DNA from: Haberlea rhodopensis
Taxonomy: Eukaryota; Streptophyta; Magnoliopsida; Lamiales; Gesneriaceae
DNA length: 64,000 bases
Assembly: GCA_907163345.1 (NCBI GenBank)
Contig: CAJQUN010001296.1
Span: 16,619-80,618, forward strand
Direction: 5' to 3'
Part shown: positions 10,671 through 21,237 of the stretch, piece after piece
Numbering within the stretch: the first letter of the stretch is position 1
Layout: every line of letters starts with the position of its first letter
Notes under the pieces: generated by a model
What the model saw: only the letters and a program-made list of their open reading frames with translations
What the model was told of the DNA's origin: nothing
The model's database searches: none
Made by a program: the position numbers and the translations under genes

Positions 10671-11700
10671 TGTGTTTATCAGCTATGATGACCTCTTGTT
10701 TCCATTTGGGCTATGATTTTGATGTGGACACATCGCCGGTGCGAGTGTCGACCTTATTGGCTGAGCCGGACATATTTGAGGCTATTAGGAAAGCCCAGAG
10801 GTCAGATGATGAGGTTCAGAGGTGGTCGTTTTTAGTACTTCGAGGTCAGCCATCAAAGTTTAGAGTGGCTGAGGATGATTCCTTAAGACTCGACAACCGC
10901 TGGATGGTCCCAAATACGCCGGAGTTGCGTAAAGGAATATTGGAACAGGCTCATAGTAGTCGGTTCAGTATCCACCTAGGAGGAAGGAAAATGTATAGGG
11001 ACCTAAGTGGTCAATTCTGGTGGAGACGCATGAAGCGTGATGTGATCACTTTTGTTAAAAGATGTTTGATCTGCCAACAGGTAAAGGCAGGAAGGCAGAG
11101 GCCTGGTGGCGAGCTGAAGAGCTTGAAGGTACCTAAGTGGAAGTGGAGGCATATCACTATGGACTTTGTGACCCACTTGCCAAGGACGGCCTCTGATTTG
11201 ATGCGATCTGGGTGATCGTGGATAGGCTAACGAAGGTAGCTCACTTCATCCCCTACTGTATGACTTTCACGTATCTAAAGATGGCCCAATCATATGTGTG
11301 GGATGTGGTGAGGTTGTATGAGGTTCCAGTCTCGATTGTGTCTGACAGAGACCCAAGGGCTGACAGAGACCCAAGGTTTACTTCTCATTTCTGGGAGGGT
11401 CTCCAGACAGCTTTGGGCACCGAGGTGAGACTGAGTACAACTTATCACCCTCAGACAGACGGCCAAACGGAGCGTACAGATGCTCTAAGACATGTTGAAG
11501 GCATGTGTTTTGGAGTTTGATACTCCGTGGCAGGATGCAGTGCCATTGGTGGAGTTCTCCTATAATGACAGCTATCAGGCGAGCATTCAAATGGCTCCTT
11601 TTGAAGCTCTTTACGGACGACGATGTAGGTCACCGCTGTATTGGGAGGACTTGACTAACAAAGCGGTCGGAGGAACGGATATGATTAAGGATATGTAAGA
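10671..11700 (+). pseudogene. pol: G1 integrase (broken)
   Basis: The zinc-binding region (HSSRFSIHLGGRKMYRDL, CLICQQVK) and D-D-E core (MDFVTHLP, VSDRDP, TDGQTERT) can be followed, with a frameshift near 11205. The 18-base stretch around the second catalytic Asp is duplicated in tandem (about 11341-11376). The region after the catalytic Glu is degraded near 11490. It ends in TGA/TAA-rich sequence near 11697. Confidence 0.85.
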
Positions 11701-12217
11701 CAAGATTAAGTTGATACGCCAAAAGATGAAGGCGGCCCAGGATAGGCAAGCAGCCTATGCCAATAAGCGACGGTGACCGCTAGAATTCCAAGTGGGAGAG
11801 AAGGTCTCCTTGAGAATCTCACCCTTCAGGGGTGTAGTTCATTTTGGTATGCGGGGGAAGTTATCCCCGAGGTTTGTTGGGCCATATGAAGTATTGCAGC
11901 GTATCGGTACTTTGGCCTACCATTTGGCTCTACCGCCGTCTCTATCTGGTATTCATGATGTTTTCCACGTTTCTATGCTACAGAAGTATGAGCCAGACCC
12001 GTCGCATGTTTTACAGCCTACTGAAGTGCAGTTGGATTCGTATGTATCCTACGTTGAACGACCGGTCAGAATTCTGGATCGTGAGGATCGCAGATTACGA
12101 AGCAAGATTATACCAATGGTCAAAGTTCAGTGGGATCGTCGGGGTGTCGAGGAGGCCGCGTGGGAGACGGAGTGGCATATAGTACAGCACTACCCAGAAC
12201 TATTCTCTGGTATGTGA
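11701..12217 (+). pseudogene. pol: G1 integrase C-terminus and chromodomain
   Basis: This carries the GPY/F-type segment (SPRFVGPYEVLQRIG) and a chromodomain-like tail (RPVRILDREDRRL, IPMVKVQWDRRGVEEAAWE). Chromodomains steer integration to marked chromatin. TGA at about 11776 interrupts the RRRPLEFQ motif at a position where CGA is expected. The frame ends at 12215 with YPELFSGM. Confidence 0.82.
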
Positions 12218-12252
12218 TTTATATTTAGTTTCTTTTGGGGTAAGTGCATGCG

Positions 12253-12287
12253 ATTTCGAGGACGAAATCTTATAAGTAGGGGAGTAT
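12253..12287 (+). promoter_or_regulatory. G1 3' palindrome and polypurine tract
   Basis: The near-perfect palindrome ATTTCGAGGACGAAAT is followed by AAGTAGGGGAGTATTG, which ends at the LTR start. The purine-rich part is the plus-strand primer. The same arrangement precedes the 3' LTRs of G2, G3 and N1. Confidence 0.8.
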
Positions 12288-12899
12288 TGTGATGCCCCGA
12301 AATTAATTAATGGCAATCTGGACATTAATTATGTTTATATGATGATTTATTGCGATGATTAAGTTATGTGTGGAAAATGAAGTGTTAACATGATTTAATT
12401 GTGTTGATTTTAATTATGAGGAAAGTATGGATTTAATGAAGTTGGTTGCATTTTTGTAAAATGCTTTTAAAATACCATGTTGGGATGTTTTATACATCAT
12501 GTTAATTTGGGGTACAATTTTTAATAACCCCACTATATTCCCCTTTTATTCCATTTCCCTTCACTTCTTTCCCCACCACTCTAAAATCCCCAATTCATTC
12601 CCAAAGCCCTAACCTCACCCCCATTTTCGAAATCCTTCAAAGGAGGAAGGAGGAAGCTCCACAAAACTTGTGTTTGTGTGATCTTTGTTAAGATTTGGAG
12701 TCTTCAAGAGGTATGGAACCCTTCCTTAAGTTTTTATGATGTTTGGTTTTGAAATGGGATGTTTTTGAAGTGTTTTAGGTGGGTTTGTTTTGGGTGTATG
12801 TTGCAAGTTGTTGGGGTGTGATTTTTGAAGTGTTTTATGTGGGTTTTAGTGGGTTATGATGTTGTTGATGTTGTAGGAAAGTTTGGTTTTGTAAGGTAT
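12288..12899 (+). repeat. G1 3' LTR, first 612 bp only
   Basis: It repeats 6340-6945 with few changes (for example CCCCG for CCCCA near the start, and a duplicated GATGTT near 12860). It breaks off in GGTATG at 12899, where minus-strand C2 RT starts. The remaining 1.9 kb of this LTR is absent. Confidence 0.88.
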
Positions 12900-13738
12900 G
12901 GAATCTTACTCATGCGTTGTCTCTCATCTTGTGTTGAAGGACACTGATCCTTCGAGAGATATATTCCATGTGTCATAGGCACGAATCCTTTCTTTGATTC
13001 TTGCATGCTAAACCGTTTTAGCACTTTATCTATGTATGTACTTTGACTTAGGCCAAGTAATCTTCTTGATTTATTTCTATAGATTTTGATACCTAACACG
13101 TAGGTGGCTTCACCCAAGTCTTTCATAGAAAAATAATTCCCTAGCCAAATCTTTACAGATTGCAAGGCAGGGATATCATTTCCAATGAGAAGTATGTCAT
13201 CTACATACAACACTAGAAAGATAATTATGCTCCCACTGACCTTCTTGTAGACACAAGGTTCATCTACGTTCTTGATAAAACCAAACTCTTTGATTGCATC
13301 ATCAAAATGAAGATTCCAACTCCGAGAAGCTTGCTTTAATCCATAAATAGATCGTTGTAGCTTGTATATTTTTCCAGCATCCTTTGGATCGACAAAACCC
13401 TCGGGTTGTGTCATGTACACATCCTCAAGTAAATTTCCATTAAGGAAAGCTGTTTTAACATCCATCTGCCAGATTTCATAATCATGAAATGCAGCTATTG
13501 CAAGTAAGATCCTTATGGATTTAACCATGGCAACTGGGGAAAAAGTTTCATCATAGTCAATACCATGAATTTGTTTGAAACCTTTAGCAACCAGTCGTCC
13601 TTTAAAGGTTTGTACCTTACCATCCATATCGGTCTTTTTCTTGAAAATCCATTTGCACCCTATGGGTCTTACCCCTTCAGGTGGGTCAACCAAAGCCCAT
13701 ACTTGGTTTACATACATGGATTCCATCTCAGATTTCAT
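12900..13738 (-). pseudogene. pol: C2 reverse transcriptase, truncated
   Basis: RT motifs in order: WALVDPPEGVRPIGCKWIFK, ARLVAKGFKQ-like, DYDETFSPVAMVKSIR, MDVKTAFLNGNL, YGLKQASRSWN and the catalytic LYVDDILLIG. The coding sequence ends abruptly after MSKIPY at about 12900, where G1 LTR sequence takes over. The connection domain and RNase H are missing. Confidence 0.9.
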
Positions 13739-14217
13739 GGCCTCTTCCCATTTCTCAGAATCAGGGCCATTATAGCTTCTTGATAGGATGACGGCTCATC
13801 CTCATCAATGAGTAGTAAGTCACCTTGTTGAGTCACAAGAAATCCATATCTCTGTGGCTCCCGGTGTACTCTTACAGACCTACGCTGGGCTTGTGTCTCT
13901 TGAGCAGGCATTTCATCCACAACAACTTGTGGTGACTGCTCTGTTTCCATCTCAATATCATGTTCAATGTTTTCTTGTGGTTGTACTTCACTAAGTTCTA
14001 TTTGTCTCCCACTGGTTCTTCTAGAAATAAATTCTCTTTCAAGAAAGACACCTGTTCGAGCAACAACTACTTTGTTCTCGATGGGATAATAGAAATAGTA
14101 TCCTTTCGTTTCCTTAGGATGCCCCACAAATAAACATTTATCAGATTTGGGTCCAAGTTTATTGGAGGCGCGACGTCTCACGTAAGCCTCACAACCCCAA
14201 ATCTTCATAAAAGACAT
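13735..14217 (-). pseudogene. pol: C2 integrase C-terminus and linker to RT
   Basis: This carries the copia integrase C-terminal motif KIWGCEAYVRR, KCLFVGHPKETKGYYFY, and an acidic linker with RRSVRVHREPQRYGF. It continues into RT with a frame change at about 13736. The join to the integrase core near 14220-14345 is out of frame. Confidence 0.85.
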
Positions 14218-14346
14218 AGTAGACGCTTCTTAGTCAATATCTCATATGGTGTGTTTTCAACTGATTTAGATGGAACACGATTCAGTATAATATTGTTGTT
14301 TCTAAAGCATGTCCCCAAAAGGAAATCGGAAGATCTGCATGACTCA

Positions 14347-14859
14347 TCATAGATCGAACCATGTCCAACAAAGTTCGATTCCTCCTTTCAGATACGCCAT
14401 TCCATTGGGAGTATATGGAGGTGTGAGTTGTGGGACTATCGCACACTCCTTTAGATAGTCATGAAACTCTTGGTTTAAGTATTCACCTCCTCGATCTGAT
14501 CGAACGATTTTGATACTTTTGCCAAGCTGGTTTTGTACTTCATTCTTGAAATCCTTGAACTTTTCAAAGGTTTCATGTTTGTGTTTCATCAGGTACACAT
14601 ACCCATATCTACTGAAGTCATCAGTAAATATAACGAAGTATTGAAAACCACCTCTAGCTTGTGTGCTTATTGGGCCACATACATCACTATGTATGAGACT
14701 CAATAAATCACTTGCCCTTTCAACATGTCCCTTGAAAGGGGCTTTAGTTATCTTGCCCATTAAACAAGATTCACATGTTTCATATGATTCAAAATCAAAT
14801 GAATCTAAAGCTCCATCCTTATGAAGTTTTGATATGCGATTCTCGTTTATATGGCCCAA
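14347..14859 (-). pseudogene. pol: C2 integrase core
   Basis: The zinc-binding half (CESCLMGKITKAPF) and the catalytic core with Asp in SDVCGPISTQ and Asp in RSDRGGEYLN are present. The expected Glu motif (NGVAERRNRTL) is damaged: the sequence reads NGMAYLKGGIEL, with a frameshift. Confidence 0.85.
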
Positions 14860-15391
14860 TCGACAATGCAGAGATAAGTTGGATTAGAATCAGTATTCTT
14901 AATACTTTTAGTATTTATGTTATAGACAGGCATATCAAGATTTAAAACATAAAGACCATTAATTAATTGTGCACTAGCATAAAACATCTCATTCAAATAA
15001 ATGGAGCAACATTTGTCCTTTATAATAAATGAAAAACCAATCTTGTCCAAACAAGAAATTGAAATAATGTTTCTAGTAATCGATGGCACAAATAACAGTC
15101 TTTTAAATCTAATATTAAACCAGAAGGAAAAGTTAATGAATAATCTCCAATAGCTAATGCAACAACTCTTGCTCCATTTCCCACTCGGAGGTTAACTTCG
15201 CCTTTAGCCAAAACTCTACTCCTTTTGAGATCATGCACATTAACACAAATGTGAGAACCACATCCAGTATCTAATACCCATGATGGAGAAGTAGATAAAT
15301 TGACTTCTATAACAAAAATACCTAAAGTAGAAGTCACACTTCCCTTCGTCTTCTTAAGATCTTCAGGTATAACTTGCAGTTTCTCTTCCAA
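14847..15391 (-). pseudogene. pol: C2 protease and GAG-pre-integrase
   Basis: The protease motif is WVLDTGCGSHIC (catalytic D-T-G). It is followed in a second frame by the pre-integrase region NIISISCLDKIGF and further toward the zinc-binding domain. A frameshift lies near 15060. Confidence 0.83.
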
Positions 15392-16150
15392 TGTCCGGTC
15401 TCACCGCAATGGAAGCGGTTTCCTTCCTTAGCCACTCCTCCCTTTGGCTTAAGTGCAGTAGCATGAGGCTTAGGTTTGACAAAGACTTTCTTGTTCCTTT
15501 TAATGCCTTTTGCTTTAGCCTTTCCCTTGCCCTTATTCACAATAAGTACGTTTGTGGGCTTAGACTTCTTTGAGTTTGCTTCGTAAGTTCTCAACATACC
15601 AAGCAACTGTGGTAGAGTCTTCTCAATTTCAATCATATTGTAATTCAGAACAAATTGACTGTAGCTATCAGGCAACGATTGCAAGATCACGTCTGTGGCC
15701 AACTCTTGGTCCAACGGAAAACCTAGTTTCTCAAGATTCTCTATGTATCCAATCATCTTGAGTACATGAGATCCAACAAGGGTTCCTTCTACCATTCTGC
15801 ACTGAAATAACGCTTTAGAGACGTCATACCTATTGTTGTTGGTAAAGTTGCTTCAGATGTTCAATCATATTGAACGCATCCATTTCCTCATGTTGCTTCT
15901 GAAGCTCAGAGTTCATGGTTGCTAGCATTAAACAACCAACATCAAGTGCGTCATTTTGATGCTTCTTGTAAGCATCCTTATCGGCCCTCGCGGCCGTAAC
16001 GGGAGGTTCCTCAGCAGGTAAGGGTTCCTCAAGGACATATTGCTTTTTCTCTTGTTTGAGGACAATCCTCAGATTCCTATACCAGTCTAGGAAATTTGTC
16101 CCATTTAATTTGTCATTCTCAAGGACCGATCGTAAATATGCAAAATGAGT
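15334..16150 (-). pseudogene. gag: C2 Gag
   Basis: The N-terminal part, broken near 15800, reads ENDKLNGTNFLDWYRNLR and DVGCLMLATMNSELQKQ. The C-terminal part (15795-15334) holds SLPDSYSQFVLNYN and a zinc knuckle. The first knuckle cysteine is replaced: the sequence reads FHCGETGHWKRNC after an Arg, so C-X2-C is lost by a TGC-to-CGC type change. No clear ATG was found for the gag start, which lies near 16160. Confidence 0.8.
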
Positions 16151-17670
16151 TTATAATTTTAATCATTTAATAAGCTCTTATATTAAATGATACTCCCACT
16201 ATTTAGTTAAAAACATCAACCCTCAAAACTATTAGTGGGCCAAGATCCATATTTCACATAACCTTGAGTTAGCTTTGGCTAATCACCCAATACTCGGTTA
16301 TTTAGGTAGACAACGCTTTGTCAATTACATCACATGTAACTCTTTGATGGTTGGCGAACAACACTTTGCTCTAATTCATCTAATGAATTATTTCCCCACC
16401 CCATGCCTCTAGGTTCCCAATCCTATTAAGATAACGCTAGTTAAGTCGAACCCAATTTAAAATAACACGTATATCACTTTTATCCTATCGCGCCTTACTA
16501 AGATTGTCACGGTGCTTTGCTTTGGCAAACCCACACATGTTCAATCGAAGTCTTGACGAGTATTTTAATTGGAAGGCATCTTGATTGACTTAATATTATT
16601 AAAGGGATTTAAAGATCTCGTGATATTATTAATATTGAAAATATGTCTGATACATATACATATATACATATCTACATATATGTATATCAAGCATCAATAT
16701 TAAATAAAACGATAAACATGCATAACATACATCAACATAAAATAAACGTGGCACGGTTATAGCCCCAAATGATTTTCTCAAGCCAATGAGAAAATCTAAA
16801 AAGGTCAACCTAAGGGTAACTTCTCCAAGCACCTCATTGGTTCTTTTGTGAATGGCCTCCTCGTCCCGGCACCATGGTCCATCTTCATTGATCTCCATCA
16901 ATAAAATTCTAACTAAACTATATAACAATTACATGATATAGAGAATTCCTCGAGTTACATTTGAGGGGGAGCATAGGGGAGGGAATACATTCAGAAAAAT
17001 AGAGAAGGCACGACACGCAGGCCGTATTTAAAATTACAAGTATTCACAAAATTCCTATCAAATAGGTCATAGGGCTATAACCATGCACCATGCTCAAATA
17101 ACACATAAAACATGCTACCACAATTAATGAATTAAATTCTAAACATTTTAAAATTTAATTCTATGTACAAAAACTGTAAAATAAAAATTGGAAAACTTAT
17201 TGTACGCTCGGGGCATCATATGCCTCGAACACCCGCCCGTGCACGTTGGTTGCCCACCCATGCACGTCGATCGCCCTTCAAGCCAAAACCGGTCGCCCTT
17301 CACAAGCCAAATCGGTCGCCCTTCATAAGCCCCCGGTCACCCTTCACAAGCCAACGGTCGCCCTTCACAACGCCAAACCGGTCGCCCTTCACAAGAGGCT
17401 CGGCCGCGCGCCTTGAAGATGAAGGGGTGGCTCGGTCGCGCGCCCTTGTGGCTATGCGGTCGCCCGCCTCAATCGCTCGGTCGCGCACACGCATGTATCT
17501 TATACATATAATTCGTCAATTATATCATATATAATTTTTACGATAATTTTTGCAAACTTGATTATAACATATCATATATGTTGTTCTTACAGTTTTAATT
17601 AGCATGCACAAATGACTCAAAACATGATTAAAAAATTAATCATATAGCCCCGATATGAGCTTCGTACACG
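16151..17670 (-). other. C2 untranslated leader
   Basis: About 1.5 kb between PBS and gag with no recognisable protein. It is AT-rich except for a GC-rich repeat block at 17265-17490. An open frame at 16629-16928 on the minus strand shows no known motif. Confidence 0.6.
17265..17490 (-). repeat. GC-rich GGTCGCCC repeat block in the C2 leader
   Basis: On the plus strand TCGCCC (or TCACCC) cores start at 17271, 17293, 17316, 17337, 17358 and 17382, intervals 22, 23, 21, 21 and 24 bp. They are followed by diverged GGTCGCGCGCC-type copies to about 17490. Most units read GGTCGCCCTTCACAAGCC. Confidence 0.82.
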
Positions 17671-17682
17671 GCTCTGATGCCA
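17671..17682 (-). promoter_or_regulatory. C2 primer-binding site
   Basis: On the minus strand it reads TGGCATCAGAGC, one change from the usual TGGTATCAGAGC complement of tRNA-iMet. It lies one base from the LTR boundary at 17684. Confidence 0.85.
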
Positions 17683-17683
17683 C

Positions 17684-18233
17684 TGTAAGGAATCCAACAT
17701 GCAAATACACAGCGAAAATAAAAAATTTGGATTCCCAACCGAGTACTTATACGGAGTTAATCATATCGGGGTGAAAAGAATCATACCCTTGTAGTGTGTT
17801 TGAGCAGAATCCCACGAAGCAGCATGTCCAACGCGTCCTCGAGTCAGTAGCAAAACTTTTCAAGTTTTGCCTCTACGGTATCCACACGATTATGTCGATC
17901 AAGGGATGTTGAAGAACAATTTGCTAGACTTGTTATTCAACTAGAAAACAACGAGCACAAAGATATGAGATGGTGGCTGCCACTTCCGAACTCTTCGAAC
18001 GGCGTCCTTTTAATTTTTAGGTTAAAAAACTATTTTAACGTATATTACTCTTTCTCATATGCATGTCTCAATATATAGATAAATAAAATCGGCGGCTTAT
18101 TTAGGTTTTCCGAAAACACTTTAAGCCCAATCAATATTTATCTTTTATTCCATATTCATATATCTTCATATATATATGATCGGCCCATAATAATATAACA
18201 TATTATTATTGTATGATCAAGACTCTTCCTAAT
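17684..18233 (-). repeat. C2 5' LTR, segment 1 (3' part of the LTR)
   Basis: It begins TGTAAGG on the plus strand at the PBS side. It is interrupted at 18233 by element A1, whose 5-bp target duplication CTAAT occupies 18229-18233. Confidence 0.82.
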
Positions 18234-19790
18234 TGATCGCTTTATTTTTAAACAGAAAATATTTCAAAGAGTAGTGTGAAGCGATTCTACCGCAAGTGCA
18301 CGGTTGTCAAGTTTTAGTATAGTTTAATTGAAAGTAAGGGTTGTCGAATCCACAGGGACTAACGTATAAGTACCAAATAAGATTAATAAAATTATATTTA
18401 GCCTACGATTAATAAAGGTGAGTAACTAGCGCAAAACTAAACTAAGGAACGAAAAATAACCAAGAAACAATAAAATGAATGGTTCCGGATATGCAAAGGT
18501 AATTCCCTCGAGAAATTTATCAAGCTCTTCATTCAACTGTGTTATCTTTAATGATTCATTTGAATAAGCAAATTATCAACCAATTGATTCTAAAGGTGAA
18601 AGGTTTTCGCTATTATTCAATACACTCTCTCGAGCTGTAAAGAAACTAATATCAAATTAGAACAAGTCACTCTCGTGCACCTATTTACTAATTCAATATT
18701 GCATAAATCGTCAAAACCTTATTACTCTAAATCTCTCGATTCCAAGTTCTCACGTATGCGATATCATCTCTCGATCTCAATCATAACATACTTCATGAAT
18801 TAATAGAGCGTGTTACAACGTTATCTCTCGATCTCGGTTATAACTCTCAAAATCAATCAAAGTTAGCTAGACTTTGATCTTAACAAGCAATTAATTCATG
18901 AACGATAGGAATCAATACACTCAAACACAATTGACTCAATATATCAAACACAATGATACTAAATCTCAATAAAATAAACTAGATTTAATTCAAATCCAAT
19001 ACATAAGAAGTTTAATCGTCTCTTGACCTCAAAAACATCAAATGAAAACGAAAAATCAAAGAAATCAAAGTTTAGAAATACGATAAACGGCGGATAAATC
19101 CGTGCGTTGCACTGTGATTTCTTCTCTTGCTCTTCCTTGCACTCCGGAATCTGTTGGCTTAAGCTCGGACGAAGAACGGAGAAAATGGCTCTCCTTGGCG
19201 GCGGCTAGGCGACGACTAGGGTTCCTCCTTTTTGTCCAGAGTGTCGTCTGATATGAGATATATGAGATATGGAAGAGATCCCCCTTAAATCACTGAAAAT
19301 CAATTCAAAAATGGAAGATAGGATTTTTCCGGATTTGGGTATCGATCGATCGAGATTTTCCTTCGATCGATCGGTTCACTGTTCACTTCAGTCTTTGAAA
19401 CTCACTGCCTCTCTCGATCGATCGAGAATAATTCTCGATCGATCGACTCTTCGATAAAATTGGCTCTGAAGTTTCTGCCTGGGTCGATCGATCGAGCATT
19501 ATTTTCGATCGATCGAGACTTCGATTCATTTTCTGCTCAGCACACTGCCTGGCTCGATCGATCGAGAATAAATCTCGATCGATCGAAGCCTTGAAAATTC
19601 CACTTTCTTCATTTGATCTCTTTTTCGCCTCGATTTCGCCCGTTTTCTTCATTTTAGCTCATTTCTTCCACTTCCGACCTAATTTCCTGAAACAAACAAA
19701 TAAACACCAAAAAGCATAATATCATCCAGGAAAAAGTACGAAAAATGGGAAGAAATTACAGCTAAAAACACTTAAAATCTATGCCTATCA
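18234..19790 (-). repeat. A1 3' LTR, 1557 bp
   Basis: It runs TGATCGC to CCTATCA on the plus strand and matches 28089-29632 closely. The other copy lacks a 13-bp stretch after CCGCAAGTGC. It contains four pairs of CGATCGATCG palindromes (19343-19586). Confidence 0.9.
19343..19586. repeat. Four phased CGATCGATCG pairs in the A1 3' LTR
   Basis: GATCGATCG cores start at 19344/19365, 19416/19437, 19486/19507 and 19556/19577. Every pair is spaced exactly 21 bp, and pairs follow each other at 72, 70 and 70 bp. Three pairs are preceded by CTGCCT. The same four pairs recur in the other A1 LTR at 29186-29428 with two motifs slightly altered. Confidence 0.92.
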
Positions 19791-21237
19791 ACTCCCCCAA
19801 ACTTAGACTTGATCGTCCTCGAGCAAGCAATAAGCTCAAAAAGAAGAGTTAAACTTAATACTATGCATGAATCATCTTTACAACAAACGTAAAAACTCAG
19901 AAATCCTACTTACACATCGATAAGTGTCATTCAAAATTCAACAAGAAGCAATTTCTCCTAAGTTAAACAATACATCGCAACATTGGAACGTGCGTGTGTG
20001 CTATTGTCAAACATGAATAAAGTACATATCTTTAAGATCAAAATGTGCCATGAAAACTCAAAGCCAAGAATACTTCGAATTACTCTACAAATATACTATC
20101 CAGCACCTCTCCACTAATGAAATTATTCCCTAGACTTGGATCAAAAGGTCTTTAAAAGCTTATAACGTTAGGCCTTTTGGTGTCGGTTTCAAAGAAAAGG
20201 TAGGATGAATTCAAAGAAAAGAGTATAAAATCAGTTCAACAATTTTTTTTTCCGCACACTATTGAGCTTCTCTTCAACTTTTTCTAGCCTTGGCCACTTT
20301 GGGTCTTATTTGAATTTTTCTTTTCAAGGCTTTTCTCTACATCTTTTCTTTTTGCTCATTCTATTTTTCATAATGAACTCATTTATATATAACAATTCCG
20401 TGCAAAGAATGAGATTCATTATACTCCCTTGGGGATGGATAAAAATTTCTTTTAGGCTCAGTTCAAGGTAGATATAATGAGTTTGCCAAGAATGTCGAAT
20501 GGGGGTCTAATCATATGCAATGCATATACCATTCTTTTTCAATAAGGCTCAAGAGGGGACACTAAGGAATGATGAATACAAGGTAGGCTTGAAAGGCACA
20601 ACGGTCCAAAAATCGCCTAAATCATCTCCAAGTCAAGTTCCTAATTATAAATTTTGCCTCAAAGTGCTTTCAAATAAATTGTAGAGTTATCTAAGATGCT
20701 CAAGACTAAACATAGTTAACACAAATTTTCACTTTAATCAATACATACTTCACTCAATCATGACTCAAAATGTGCTCAAATTATTCCTCAGTTTTGACAT
20801 ATGCTCAACACAGGAAATATACAAACAAGTTAAAAAGTTTCATGACTCCTATCTAGATGAGGATTAATTTCATCATGTATTACCGTTGCAAATCTAATTC
20901 CTCATTTCTCAAGAATAACTCAATAACAAGAAAATTTTTTGTTGGTAATGCTCAAGGATGAATCAGTCACAAAATCGTGCAGTCATGCAAGTAGAGAAGC
21001 AAGACAAGTAGCAGAATGTGCAAAAACAAGATATATACAAATACTCAAAACCCCCCCAAACTTAATATGTGCATTGCCCTCAATGTACAAGACAAATAAG
21101 CGCAAAAACAAAACACATACCATGACGACGATCGTCACTGATCATCGTCCTCATCATGCTCCGGAGGGGAAACTGGGTAGTGGTGCTCCTCGCCCTGGTA
21201 TGGCGGAAATGGTGGCTATTCAGAAGGTGGAGGTGCA
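19791..21237 (-). other. A1 3' internal region, forward copy
   Basis: The PPT (TTTGGGGGAGT on the minus strand) touches the LTR at 19791. The rest is non-coding, apart from the inverted 3' end of the extra ORF near 21140-21237. It is an almost exact inverted copy of 24066-25506. A second G-rich tract (AAGTTTGGGGGGGTT on the minus strand) lies at about 21048-21064. Confidence 0.8.

Larger units (their letters stand above)
6340..12899 (+). mobile_element. G1: gag-less Tekay/Del-like Ty3/gypsy element
   Basis: A complete LTR (6340-8894), PBS, pol-derived internal region with a C-terminal chromodomain, PPT and the first 612 bp of a second LTR (12288-12899) are present. The order RT, RNase H, integrase, chromodomain identifies a chromovirus. 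There is no gag and no protease active site: the 5' leader joins directly to the middle of the protease near 9130. The second LTR is cut at 12899, where C2 RT sequence starts. Element G2 (55854-64000) belongs to the same family and shares the deletions. Confidence 0.85.

Noticed and set aside
17163..17534. Arg/Pro-rich frame in the C2 leader as a gene
   Set aside because: It is a reading of the GGTCGCCC repeats, antisense to C2.
19269..19652. Open frames with repeated Asp-Arg-Ser (also at 22304-22597, 26135-26428, 29111-29494, 42863-43166, 49560-49955, 57237-57578 and 63129-63458)
   Set aside because: They are readings of the CGATCGATCG repeats on both strands and in several frames. No start context, domain or conservation as protein is visible.
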